Of a stretch of 64,000 bases of DNA, positions 18,206-27,700 are shown in pieces. Position 1 is the stretch's first letter. Each line of letters begins with the position of its first letter. A program made the position numbers and the translations under genes. Origin of the DNA: Sphingobacteriaceae bacterium GW460-11-11-14-LB5 (GTDB taxonomy: Bacteria; Bacteroidota; Bacteroidia; Sphingobacteriales; Sphingobacteriaceae); contig CP021237.1 of assembly GCA_002151545.1 (NCBI GenBank), positions 1,240,001 to 1,304,000 on the forward strand. The letters run 5' to 3'. The notes beneath the pieces were generated by a model. The model was not told where the DNA came from and did not search any database. It worked only from the letters and a program-made list of their open reading frames with translations.

Positions 18206-18320
18206 ACCCTTCACAGAGCAAAGGATTTTTAAAGATCTTTTGCCCTTTTTTTTACTCCCTATTTTTTTTGTTTATCAGGTAAATACGATTAAACGTTTCC
18301 GTCATTTCAGCGGTTCGATG
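18206..18320. repeat. 115-bp direct repeat, copy B (no tRNA attached)
   Basis: Gapless match to 11,210-11,324, including the terminator hairpin and the conserved 51-bp tail ending CGGTTCGATG. No tRNA precedes this copy; the similarity stops within the last three bases of the tRNA-His gene. Confidence 0.85.
18216..18253 (+). terminator. Terminator-like hairpin within repeat copy B
   Basis: Same stem as the tRNA-His terminator with one base changed at the foot (G to A), followed by eight T residues. With no gene directly upstream, it may be a duplicated relic. Confidence 0.5.
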
Positions 18321-18336
18321 AAAACTGAATTTTTCC

Positions 18337-18558
18337 TTGAACAACCATAAATATCCTTTGGCACCGCAATCTGTTGGTTCAGATATTAAAGACAAGTTGC
18401 CCAAACTGCTTAAAAACCGTTCAAAGATCGGAAGGTTTGGCGGAGCGGTTATAAATGCGCTGATAAAGGATGCTTCTTTGACACATGAGCAGATAGCTGA
18501 GCAATTGATGCTGCCGGTTAATACAGTAATACGGACGCGTGAAAACCTAGGGATATAA
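18337..18558 (+). CDS. Small putative helix-turn-helix protein or fragment
   Basis: 73 residues from a TTG at 18,337; no upstream ATG is available in frame. The C-terminal segment ASLTHEQIAEQLMLPVNTVIRTRENLGI resembles a helix-turn-helix (sigma region 4 or LuxR-like). The middle is basic (KDKLPKLLKNRSKIGRFGG). No membrane or signal sequence. It starts only 16 bp after the direct repeat copy B, so it could be a relic of whatever was duplicated or inserted. The weak start codon makes the annotation uncertain. Confidence 0.35.
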   Translation: MNNHKYPLAPQSVGSDIKDKLPKLLKNRSKIGRFGGAVINALIKDASLTHEQIAEQLMLPVNTVIRTRENLGI

Positions 18559-18779
18559 TACTTTAAAATATCATCATGGTTATATAAATCAACATTAGAG
18601 GCTAGAGCTCCGTTAGTTTTCGGTAATTACAAGGCCCAAAATTTCCAGAAAATTAACTGCTCGAGTTTTTTGTGCAACGGCATTTTGTAAATCATCAAGT
18701 TTTTGGCTGGTATTTAAGCAACCCAAAAATACATGCGCGGTTCCAACATCAGCTTAAGGAACGTTTATGATAAAGAATT

Positions 18780-19874
18780 TTAGGACGAAGCCAATGACAG
18801 CTTTGCGTTACTTGGAATATACCTATCTCTTAATTTAAGAATCGGGTATTCTATTAACTTACTAATTACAATTCCTCCAATAAATATGCCTGCAAATCGA
18901 ATGATAACGAACATAAGGCCATAGTTATGGATAAAAGGATACTTTACGCTTAAGAAAAATATATGAAACAAGTAGATGGAGTAGGAGTATTTTCCAATAT
19001 ATGCCATAGGTTTTAACAAACTAAGTATCCAGCTATTTTTCATGGTGATTAGATTGACCAGAATGAAAGCAAAGCAGATAGGATTTGTTGTAAAACATAA
19101 TGTAGAAACTATTATATCCTCATCTAAGTTCCAAATGAAATTAATAAGCAGAAAAGCTACAGATAACAACAGTAATGCTGAATTTAAAATTCTATTATCA
19201 ATTACTGCAGCAATTGCATTGGGTTTATAAATATTAAAATATGCTAAAGCTGCACCTGCAAAAAGCCCATGTATTCGCAAATGAGTTGGTATGTAATCCC
19301 TATAAAAATCATAGTTTTGAAATTCAATGTAATTAAACATCCGGATGCAGAATCCCAGGAGCAATGTGAAAACATAAATCTTCAGGATAATTTTAGGATG
19401 AAAAGCTTTATGCGTTTGGAAGAAATAGGCAAACATGCAAATGATCAGATAAAAATGTTCCTCAACACATATCGACCAAAGAAATAGATTATTTAATGCT
19501 GTATAATTAGCGATGAAAGTTGCTTCATAAAGAAGATTTATGGAAGACTGAGGCTTTCCAAGGTAAGCGCTGTAACAAAATTGGAAGACCAGAAAAAAGT
19601 AGAATAAAGGATATATTTTTATGCCTCTCCGGATCAAAAATTTTTTAACGTCAAATTTGCCAGATGCTTTATATTCGTTCAGGACCAGTGAGGTAATTAA
19701 AAATCCACTTAAAACGAAAAACAAATCTACTCCAATCCATCCTCCACGCGCTATAGTATTGTAAATCTGGTTTATTATATTGGAATTTGTAAAACCACCT
19801 GAATGAAGCATGATAACGAGTGTTATGGCCAAAAACCTTAGGAAATCAATTTGAATATTTCGAAGCATCAACAT
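18780..19874 (-). CDS. Acyltransferase 3 family membrane protein (OafA/YrhL-like)
   Basis: 364 residues with about ten hydrophobic segments. The N-terminus has the family pattern IDFLRFLAITLVIMLHSGG (catalytic His in LHSG) followed by RGGWIGVDLFFVLSGFLI. This is an inner-membrane enzyme family that transfers acetyl or other acyl groups to extracytoplasmic carbohydrates (O-antigen, exopolysaccharide, peptidoglycan). There is no C-terminal SGNH domain. The true start may be the second or third in-frame Met region (MLRNIQIDFLR). No glycosyltransferase cluster is adjacent, so its target is unknown. The neighbouring stretches carry no obvious operon partner. Confidence 0.9.
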   Translation of the reverse strand: MLMLRNIQIDFLRFLAITLVIMLHSGGFTNSNIINQIYNTIARGGWIGVDLFFVLSGFLITSLVLNEYKASGKFDVKKFLIRRGIKIYPLFYFFLVFQFCYSAYLGKPQSSINLLYEATFIANYTALNNLFLWSICVEEHFYLIICMFAYFFQTHKAFHPKIILKIYVFTLLLGFCIRMFNYIEFQNYDFYRDYIPTHLRIHGLFAGAALAYFNIYKPNAIAAVIDNRILNSALLLLSVAFLLINFIWNLDEDIIVSTLCFTTNPICFAFILVNLITMKNSWILSLLKPMAYIGKYSYSIYLFHIFFLSVKYPFIHNYGLMFVIIRFAGIFIGGIVISKLIEYPILKLRDRYIPSNAKLSLASS

Positions 19875-20072
19875 AAAATAAATGTAATGTTAATAAAAAA
19901 GCCTCATTTACATAATGCTCATTCGTGATTTATTTAAAAAAGCTCTAAAATATCTAGGGCGAAAATGATTCTCTTAATATGCTAATCCAGCTGATTAATT
20001 GGCCTATGGTGCAGAATAATGAAATGAAATAAGGCGCTAAATTTAGTTATTACTAACCAAAATAATAACCTT

Positions 20073-20867
20073 ATGAGAACTTTTAAACCAGTAATTCTGG
20101 CGCTTGCCTGCGCCACCGTATTGCAGTATGGCTGCAAAAAACAATCAACAGCCGAAACGCCGGGAGAAAAAATTGGCAAAGCTGAACAGCAGCAAAACAC
20201 TACATCAGGAGGGGTACAGATCATGTCTGTGCTCTTTAATGGTGATGCCTCCAACGGATCGGCTAACGTATGGAAAGACATTAATATTGAAGGTACAGGA
20301 ACGGTAACTACCGTAAATGATGAAACGGGTACCCTAACCTGGAAATTTCTGAAGCCAGCATCAAGCCACAGGACAGAGGGCCATGGTGCCAAAAATTACG
20401 AAGCCCAGGATGGAGATGAAATATATATAGGATGGACCAGTAAGATTTACATGCCAACTACATTAAAAACAGAGGCCATATTCCAATGGAAATCCTATCC
20501 AACTGCCGGGTCACTACAAAATCATCCCCTGATGCTCAGAACCAAATCGGGGAACCTTGAATTACAGCATTTCGACGACAACCATGTAGCCACGGTTCCA
20601 TGGTCTACCACACTGGCGGTAAACACCTGGCTTAAATTCGTTATCCGGATGAAAGTATCCAGAGATCCTGCAGTGGGCTATATTGAATTCTGGTATAATG
20701 GCGTTAAACAGACACTGGCAAATGGTAGTCAGCGCTTGTATTGCAGAACTTTAGATGTCGATTACTGTGATCCGAAGTGGGGCGTATATGGAGGTGATTC
20801 TTCACAGGCAACCCATTTTGTTAAAAAAATAAGAATTGGTACATCTTATGCCGATGTAGCACAATAA
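20073..20867 (+). CDS. Polysaccharide lyase-like lipoprotein (heparin-lyase-type jelly roll)
   Basis: 264 residues. The signal peptide ends in a lipobox (VLQYGC-KKQ). The mature part shows the pattern of Polysacc_lyase proteins (pfam14099-like): WKFLKPASSHRTEGHGAKNY, IYIGWTSKIYMPTT, AIFQWKSYP, HPLMLRTKSGNLELQH, VNTWLKFVIRMKVS, GYIEFWYNGVKQ and KWGVYGGDSS, ending KKIRIGTSYADVA. These proteins adopt a beta-jelly roll and cleave uronic-acid polysaccharides; the substrate cannot be read off. The start is preceded by AACCAAAATA, a variant of the motif in front of several genes in this window. It lies just outside PUL 1 and may contribute to the same glycan. Confidence 0.78.
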   Translation: MRTFKPVILALACATVLQYGCKKQSTAETPGEKIGKAEQQQNTTSGGVQIMSVLFNGDASNGSANVWKDINIEGTGTVTTVNDETGTLTWKFLKPASSHRTEGHGAKNYEAQDGDEIYIGWTSKIYMPTTLKTEAIFQWKSYPTAGSLQNHPLMLRTKSGNLELQHFDDNHVATVPWSTTLAVNTWLKFVIRMKVSRDPAVGYIEFWYNGVKQTLANGSQRLYCRTLDVDYCDPKWGVYGGDSSQATHFVKKIRIGTSYADVAQ

Positions 20868-20879
20868 AATCAACATCAG

Positions 20880-20907
20880 AAAAGACAAACCGAACAGTTT
20901 GTCTTTT
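20880..20907. terminator. Bidirectional terminator between convergent genes
   Basis: Perfect 11-bp stem AAAAGACAAAC / GTTTGTCTTTT with a 6-nt loop, flanked by A and T runs, between the lyase-like gene (+) and the 112-aa gene (-). Confidence 0.85.
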
Positions 20908-20912
20908 CATAT

Positions 20913-21251
20913 TTATTTTATCTCATTCAATCCTGTCAGTTTTTCGGTAATGATTTCTCCTGTAGGTATCTGGCCCGATAGGATTGAAGTATTTCGGATA
21001 ATCCCTGTCCGTTCATCCTCTAGGGTTAGGAAATAAGTTTTACTTATTGTGTGGCTAAGCCCTGGACTGATGGATATTCCTTCCTTTTGTGGCTCTTCAC
21101 CTTCTTTATTGATACAGATATTAGTAATGATGGAATCACTAATATTTTCGATTCGGAAATCATATCTTAGCTGATCTCCCTTTTTGAGCTTTCGGCCACT
21201 TGGCATGGTAGTAAAACTAGTAACACGGATTAAATTCAGCATTTTAGTCAT
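20913..21251 (-). CDS. Protein of unknown function with Ig/CARDB-like pattern
   Basis: 112 residues, no signal peptide or membrane segment. The segment GDQLRYDFRIENISDSIITNICI, followed by SPGLSHTISKTYFLTLED, resembles repeat units of conserved-repeat (DUF11/CARDB-type) beta-sandwich domains, which usually occur in larger surface proteins. Here the domain stands alone and without a secretion signal, so it may be a cytoplasmic derivative or a fragment. I cannot assign a function. Confidence 0.5.
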   Translation of the reverse strand: MTKMLNLIRVTSFTTMPSGRKLKKGDQLRYDFRIENISDSIITNICINKEGEEPQKEGISISPGLSHTISKTYFLTLEDERTGIIRNTSILSGQIPTGEIITEKLTGLNEIK

Positions 21252-21638
21252 TATTGATAATCTATTAATGAATAGTGGTTTGGCTTGCGTGGGCTTCTAT
21301 GAGAAGGTTTAAAAAAAGCAATCGGTTTATAAATGGTTCATACAAATTAATCTTAAATAGAATTCCATTTGTCAATCATATTTGCAGAATACTAAACATA
21401 ATTGGCCTGCTTTAAGCGTAAGCTTGCTGATTGATGTCAATTTTGTTGACTAAATGGATAATTCGGAAGAGTAAAACCTAATGTATTATTACGTAGTTGC
21501 AGATTAAATATAAAAGCGGTTTATTTTAAATTTATAATCAGGATTAACAGACCAGGGTATTCTGTTTAAAATCATGGTTTAGCAGATGCCAGCTTTTGTT
21601 AAGCTTCGGCAAAATAAACCTACTATAACCAAATATTT
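21252..21638. other. 387-bp AT-rich stretch upstream of PUL 1
   Basis: No coding sequence seen. It lies between divergent genes and should hold the promoter of the GH95 gene, but I find no exact TAnnTTTG/TTTG pair. An AACCAAATAT motif sits at 21,627-21,636 just before the GH95 start. Confidence 0.4.
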
Positions 21639-21650
21639 ATGATATCTCAT

Positions 21651-24230
21651 ATGAAGACTCTTAGTCAGAAAAGAATTGTTTTAATCTTTCAGTTAATCAT
21701 ATGTTTTATAGGTCTTGATACTGCAAAGGTTAATGCTCAAAAAACAACTGCCAGGCCCCTAAAGTTGTGGTACGTTCAGCCTGCCAGGGTTTGGGAGGAG
21801 GCACTGCCCTTAGGTAATGGGAAAATGGGTGCCATGGTATTCGGCAACGTGCATCGGGAAAGGTTACAGTTAAATGAAAGCACCTTATGGTCTGGTTATC
21901 CAGCCCCGGGGAACAATCCGGAAGGACCAAACCTGCTTCCACAAGTTAGGAAAGCATTGTTTGAAGGAGATTACCTGAAAGGAACAGCGCTCTGGAGTAA
22001 AATGCAGGGGCCATATTCGGCAAGGTACCTTCCAATGGGCGATTTATTTCTGGAATTTGACCATAAAAATGCCACTTTTACGAACTACCATCGCGAACTT
22101 AATCTTGCTAATGCAGTCTCTCTGCTAAGGTATACCGTAGATGGAATAAAATATACCAGACAAAGCTATATGAGCTACCCCGATCAGGTTTTGGTATTGA
22201 AACTAACGGCTAGCAAAGCAAATTCGATCAGTTTCAAGCTTGATTTAACAAGCAAATTAAAATATGTGGTGGCAAGCTCAGGTCAGCAACAACTGATTTT
22301 GAATGGTAAAGCACCAAAGTATGTGGCCGCAAGGGAGTATGATCCTCAACAGGTGGTCTACGATGAAAAAGAGGGAATGAATTTTCAGATCAGGGTGAAA
22401 GTGGCCAATGTTGGCGGAACCGTAAAAAATACCTCTTCAAATTTAACGGTAAGCAAGGCAACAGAAGTTGTCATCTACTTAACAGCTGCAACAAGTTTCA
22501 ATGGTTTTAATAAGTCGGCAGGTTTAGCAGGTAAAAATCCTTCGGTACAGACCATGACTTACATGAAAAAGGTCATTAGAAAAGGCAATTCGCAGATCTT
22601 TAAGGATCATTTGAGCGATTACCAAAAGCTTTTTAATCGGGTAAATTTTGAACTTGGGGATCAGGATTTTAAATTGGATCAACTGCCAACCAATGAACGG
22701 TTGTTGCGTTTTAAGAACAATGAGGTTCCTGATCAAAATCTGATGGCACTCTATTATCAGTATGGAAGATACCTGCTGATATCAAGTTCCAGAAAAGGAG
22801 GTCAGGCTACAAATCTTCAAGGACTTTGGAATGATCTGGTGCAGCCACCCTGGGGCAGTAACTATACGACCAATATAAATACACAGATGAATTACTGGCT
22901 GGCAGAAAATACCAATCTTACCGAGTGTAATGCGCCATTATTTAACCTGATCAAAAACCTTTCAGTTAACGGGGCAGTAACAGCCAGGGTGAATTATAAT
23001 ATCAATAAAGGATGGGTTGCCCATCACAATTCGGATATCTGGGCCAAAACCTCACCGGTAGGTGCTTTTGATAAGGATGAGCGGGAAATGCCCAGAAAAA
23101 CCGCCTGGCCAATGGCTGGAGCCTGGCTGAGTACACACCTTTTTGAACATTACCTGTATACCAATGATACCTTGTTTTTGAAGAAAACGGGATACCCCTT
23201 AATGAAAGGTGCGGCTGAATTTATGTTGGAATGGCTAATAGAGGATCCTAAAAGCGGTTACCTGGTTACCAATCCCTCCACCTCTCCCGAAAATACAGTC
23301 AAAATAAAAGGCAAAGAATATCAATTGAGCATTGCCTCTACGATGGATATGTCAATTATCAGAGAACTTTTCGAACAGTGCATACTGGCGTCGAAAGTTT
23401 TGAAGACCGACAGCACATTTACAAAAAGACTCGAACAGGCCAAAGCCAGGCTATATCCTTATCAGATCGGGCAATATGGACAGCTACAGGAATGGTTTCA
23501 GGATTGGGATGACCCTAAAGATCAGCATAGGCACATTTCTCAACTCTATGGACTTTACCCTGCAAATCAGATCAATGTTTACGGGAACCCCGAACTTTCA
23601 TCGGCAGCCAGACAGTCTTTATTTCACCGTGGTGATGTTAGTACAGGTTGGTCTATGGCCTGGAAAACGAACTGGTGGGCGAGGTTGCAGGATGGAAATC
23701 ATGCGTATCAGGTGTTGCGCTCGGCATTAAATTATATTGACCCACTTTCACCAAAAGGACAGATGAGCGGTGGTGGAGCATATCCAAATCTTTTTGATGC
23801 ACATCCTCCGTTTCAGATCGATGGTAATTTCGGGGCTACCGCCGGGATGACAGAGATGTTGCTGCAGAGCCATTATGATGAACTGGTTTTGCTCCCTGCA
23901 CTGCCGGATGCATGGCCGTCGGGTAAAATCGAAGGGATTAAAGCAAGGGGAGGTTATAACATCGGGATACAATGGGCGAATGGGGAGCTTAAATCGGCAT
24001 CCCTTAAAGCAAATAGAACCGGAAAATGCAGCATCAGGACGTTTACCAAAATTAAGATCAAGCATTTGAATGCAGGCTTACGGATGGGTGATCTTAAACA
24101 TATGGAGGAAACAAAATACCTTAACCATAGCCAAACAGCGCTGCAGCCGCTTAACTTAAAGCAAACTTATCTTTATGAACTTGGCGTTCGGAAAGGTGAG
24201 ACTTATCTGATTACGTCTGATGATCATTAA
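21651..24230 (+). CDS. Glycoside hydrolase family 95 (alpha-L-fucosidase/alpha-L-galactosidase)
   Basis: 859 residues from ATG 21,651 (an in-frame ATG at 21,639 adds four residues). The signal peptide ends near KVNAQ. The start RPLKLWYVQPARVWEEALPLGNGKMGAMVFG and LNESTLWSGYP are classic GH95. Residues matching the known inverting active site (numbered from 21,639) are N412 and N414 in TNINTQMNYW, E551 in TSPEN and D728 in FQIDGNFG. It releases alpha-1,2-linked L-fucose, or L-galactose in some members. It is the first enzyme of PUL 1, 556 bp ahead of susC, and is exported to the periplasm or cell surface. Length is normal for the family. Confidence 0.95.
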   Translation: MKTLSQKRIVLIFQLIICFIGLDTAKVNAQKTTARPLKLWYVQPARVWEEALPLGNGKMGAMVFGNVHRERLQLNESTLWSGYPAPGNNPEGPNLLPQVRKALFEGDYLKGTALWSKMQGPYSARYLPMGDLFLEFDHKNATFTNYHRELNLANAVSLLRYTVDGIKYTRQSYMSYPDQVLVLKLTASKANSISFKLDLTSKLKYVVASSGQQQLILNGKAPKYVAAREYDPQQVVYDEKEGMNFQIRVKVANVGGTVKNTSSNLTVSKATEVVIYLTAATSFNGFNKSAGLAGKNPSVQTMTYMKKVIRKGNSQIFKDHLSDYQKLFNRVNFELGDQDFKLDQLPTNERLLRFKNNEVPDQNLMALYYQYGRYLLISSSRKGGQATNLQGLWNDLVQPPWGSNYTTNINTQMNYWLAENTNLTECNAPLFNLIKNLSVNGAVTARVNYNINKGWVAHHNSDIWAKTSPVGAFDKDEREMPRKTAWPMAGAWLSTHLFEHYLYTNDTLFLKKTGYPLMKGAAEFMLEWLIEDPKSGYLVTNPSTSPENTVKIKGKEYQLSIASTMDMSIIRELFEQCILASKVLKTDSTFTKRLEQAKARLYPYQIGQYGQLQEWFQDWDDPKDQHRHISQLYGLYPANQINVYGNPELSSAARQSLFHRGDVSTGWSMAWKTNWWARLQDGNHAYQVLRSALNYIDPLSPKGQMSGGGAYPNLFDAHPPFQIDGNFGATAGMTEMLLQSHYDELVLLPALPDAWPSGKIEGIKARGGYNIGIQWANGELKSASLKANRTGKCSIRTFTKIKIKHLNAGLRMGDLKHMEETKYLNHSQTALQPLNLKQTYLYELGVRKGETYLITSDDH

Positions 24231-24658
24231 AATTCTTGATTAGGATATTGAATCGGGCTATAGTTTTTTTGTTTTTTAATTTTTAAGCTGATTGCTTATG
24301 CTAAGAAATAACATCTGCGCAGAGACCTTATGCCTATAACTGCTGAATTGTATTCTGTCAAATGGTTGATTATTATGCTATTAAATTGCGTAGCATGCTA
24401 TTATTGATACCGGGTCCGTTTAAAAGCTATTTTGACATCATTATCGTAAACAGATTTTAAATTTTTATTCCCATTCCCAGCTCTATTGCTTTTCTAAACA
24501 TAGGTGTCGGGTAATAATTATAGGCATTTCGATCAGAAAGCTATTTTCAAAATGTAGAGGAGCTATTGCCAAAATAGTTGATTAGTTCGCCAATTCTTGC
24601 ATCAACTATTTCTTGTTTTATCCTTTAATTGCATTAACCAAATATAAAACTAAATCGT
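24231..24658. other. 428-bp gene-free stretch between GH95 and the susC leader
   Basis: No gene recognised. It probably carries the main promoter for the susC-susD operon. An AACCAAATAT motif at 24,636-24,645 precedes a 43-codon ORF described separately. Confidence 0.45.
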
Positions 24659-24790
24659 ATGAGTAACAGAAATTACCCAGGGTTTGAGAACCATTGGCGT
24701 TACATCAATAACTTGTTGTGCGCCACCCATCGGGCCAATCAGCCCGTCTATCCAGTCGACTTTCTACTAACTTTTAATTCAGGGATATGA
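24659..24790 (+). CDS. Possible 43-codon leader ORF overlapping the susC start (ATGA)
   Basis: ATG at 24,659 opens a 43-residue frame (starts MSNRNYPGFENHWRYINNLL, ends DFLLTFNSGI) whose TGA overlaps the susC ATG in an ATGA arrangement. The AACCAAATAT motif lies 13 nt before its start, the same spacing as before the gene at 14,458. No signal peptide or known domain. It might be a translated leader that couples initiation of SusC; equally it may be a chance frame. I see no matching leader in front of the other two susC genes. Confidence 0.3.
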   Translation: MSNRNYPGFENHWRYINNLLCATHRANQPVYPVDFLLTFNSGI

Positions 24791-27700
24791 AAGGAAGATT
24801 TACACGATTTTTTCCCGCTGATCTGACTTTGCTGAAGGTAGCGGTATTTGCATGTATGCTAACTTTGACGAGTATTTTTAATGTTTCTGCTCAGGGGCAA
24901 ACAAAAGTATCTGGAACTGTTAAAGACCGTAGCGGGGCAGGCCTCCCGGGCGTAACGGTAAGGGTGAAAGACCAGACTGGCGGAGTATCTACTGATAACG
25001 ACGGTAAATTTACCATTTCAGTAGCCCCAAATGCCATTCTGCAATTTAACATGATCGGTTATAACACTGTTGAAAGGAAAGTTGGCGGCGGAGCAATCAA
25101 TATTGTACTGGAAGATGCTTCAAATGCGCTAGATGAGGTGGTTGTAATCGGTTTTGGCGGCAAGGTTAAAAGAAGCGACCTTAGTTCAGCAGTTTCTTCT
25201 GTTTCCGCCAAAGATATACAGGAGCGCCAACCTGTAGACTTATTGAATGCCTTACAGGGGAAAGCCTCAGGCGTAACTGTAACCACCGATGGTGGTCCTG
25301 GAGGCGAAGGAACCGTTCAGATTAGAGGGGTAACTACCTTAAACGGTGGCGCAGGTCCGCTTTATGTGGTTGATGGCGTAATTACAGACAATGGTAGAAA
25401 CATCAATCCATTGGATATTGCAGGCATTGAAATCCTGAAGGATGCAGCTTCTGCGTCTATTTATGGTGCACAAGCCGCTAATGGTGTGATTTTGATTACG
25501 ACAAAAAAAGGGATTGAGGGCAAGCCCAGGGTAGATGTACAGTATACACACCTGTTTGGCAAACTGGCACATAAACTCCCGCAGAGTAATTCTGAGGAGG
25601 TTAGGGCTTTTAGAAGGTTACAGAACGGAGGATTGATCACGGCAGGCTCGAATACAGATTCATTGAACGTTTCTTTTAATTCAGATAATGATCTTCAGGA
25701 TTTGTTGCTGGGTAATACCGGTCAGCGAAACCAGGTCAATGCAAGTTTGGCAGGAGCCTCAAAAACTTTTAACTATTATTCGAGCGTAAATTATATCGAC
25801 GATAAATCTATTGTGATCAACAGTTTTGCGAAATCACTTCAAACCAGATTGAACATCTCTTACCAGGCATTGCCTAAGCTTAAATACACCTCGAATTTTT
25901 CGCTTTACTATCAGACCAAAAATGAAATACCCATTGCAAGAACGGTAAATGTTATTTTCGACAGGCCTGCAAACTCGCTGATCTATTATCCGGATGGGGC
26001 ATTAACGAGTTATATCGCTTCGAAGCGGAATCCTGTGGCCAATGCGATGTATGAGATCAATAAAACCGAAACCTATTCGGCACAGATCAATAACCAATTG
26101 GATTTTGATCTCACCAAGCATATCAAATGGACCACACTTTTTAACCTGGCCTATGAGAATCCACAGTATACTTTTTTTGCACCACGGTATGTGAGTCCAA
26201 ACCGGAATACAAACAATGGTATAAATGAACTGACCAAAAATTTCAGGTATGAAGCGCAGACCTATTTTAACTATAACCAAAAATTTAAAGACCATACCTT
26301 AAGCGCAACATTGGGGGCAAATGCCATCCGGAGAACGCAGAGTGTATTTCATTTGGAGTACCTGAATTCAGCAAGTGAGGAAATTATAGTTACCCTTCCT
26401 GCTTACCTGACGGGCTCCAAAACTTATACCACTGGTACAGCCAACACCAATCAGGCTATTTTTGCCAGGGTAAACTATGATTATAAAAGCCGGTATTTTG
26501 CCAGTGCAGTATACCGCAATGATGGTTCGTCGCGTTTTGGCCCCGAGAACAAACGCGGATCCTTTTATTCGGGATCAATGGCCTGGCGTTTTTCTGCAGA
26601 AAAGTTTATGGATTGGTCCAAGTCATTTCTTGATGATGCCAAAATCCGCGCAAGTTATGGAAGGGTTGGTAACGATCAGATCGAGGATTATGGTGCCATT
26701 ACCAAAGTACAGTTTGAGGGAAATTACAATGGGATAGGTGGGGCAGCCTATAATACCACGATAGGCAACAGCCTGATTAAATGGGAAACCGGCATCCAGA
26801 AAAACCTGGGATTGGATCTTACCTTTTTGAAAGGAAGATTGAACTTCACCGGCGAACTTTATGAGAAGGAATCAAAGGACTTGTTATATCAGCGCCAGCT
26901 GGTTAAAGAAACAGGTTTTTCAACAGTTATTGTTAACCTTGGTTCTATTGTTAATAAAGGTATTGAATTCACCGTTTCCGGTACGCCAATATCCAAAAAG
27001 AATTTTTCATGGAACATAGATGCGAACATTTATTTCGAAAGGGGTACCATTAAGGAACTTGCAGGCGGCGTTCCGTTTATTGCAGGCAACAAATGGTATG
27101 TTCAGGAAGGTGGAAAAATTGGAGACTTTTATGGATGGAAAAACTTAGGGGTTTACCAATGGAACGAATCTAATGCCTATAACGATAGCTGGGATAAACT
27201 GACGGTGGTATTGGGCGCTGATAACAAACCTTTGTATGTGAACGGAAAACCACAGTACACTTTCAACGGACAGCCTTATAACGGAACCGTTCATAACCTA
27301 TACGATCCTTCCGGTAAACTTGTTGGAGGAGATACCGAATGGGCAAATATCAAAAGGGATAGCCTGATTGATGATGGTGACCGTCATGTGATCGGCAATG
27401 CCCAACCCAAGTTCAATATTGGTTTTGGCAACACATTTAACTATAAGAGATTTTCACTGAATGTATTGTTCAATGCATCTATAGGTGGAGACATTTATAA
27501 TACCTTGTTGTATAATGCAAACAATCCATCTAATACAGGTCCTGGTAACCCGGATGTGCTGTACAATTCCTGGCAAAAACCTGGAGATATCGCAAAGTAC
27601 CCTTATTATCCAAACAGACCTTCCAGGGGGAATTTAAAAGCTAATGGCAATAGTGCCTACCTGGAAAGCCGTTCTTTTATCAGGCTTGCCAGTATGAGGT

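Noticed and set aside
11210..18320. Genomic island or prophage with integrase
   Set aside because: Direct repeats are real, but no integrase, transposase or phage gene is found between them; only the repeat observation is reported.
18613..18753. Minus-strand open frame reading HVFLGCLNTSQKLDDLQNAV and further protein-like residues
   Set aside because: Composition looks protein-like and it might be a gene remnant, but there is no start codon in frame apart from an internal TTG and I recognise no family, so it was not annotated.
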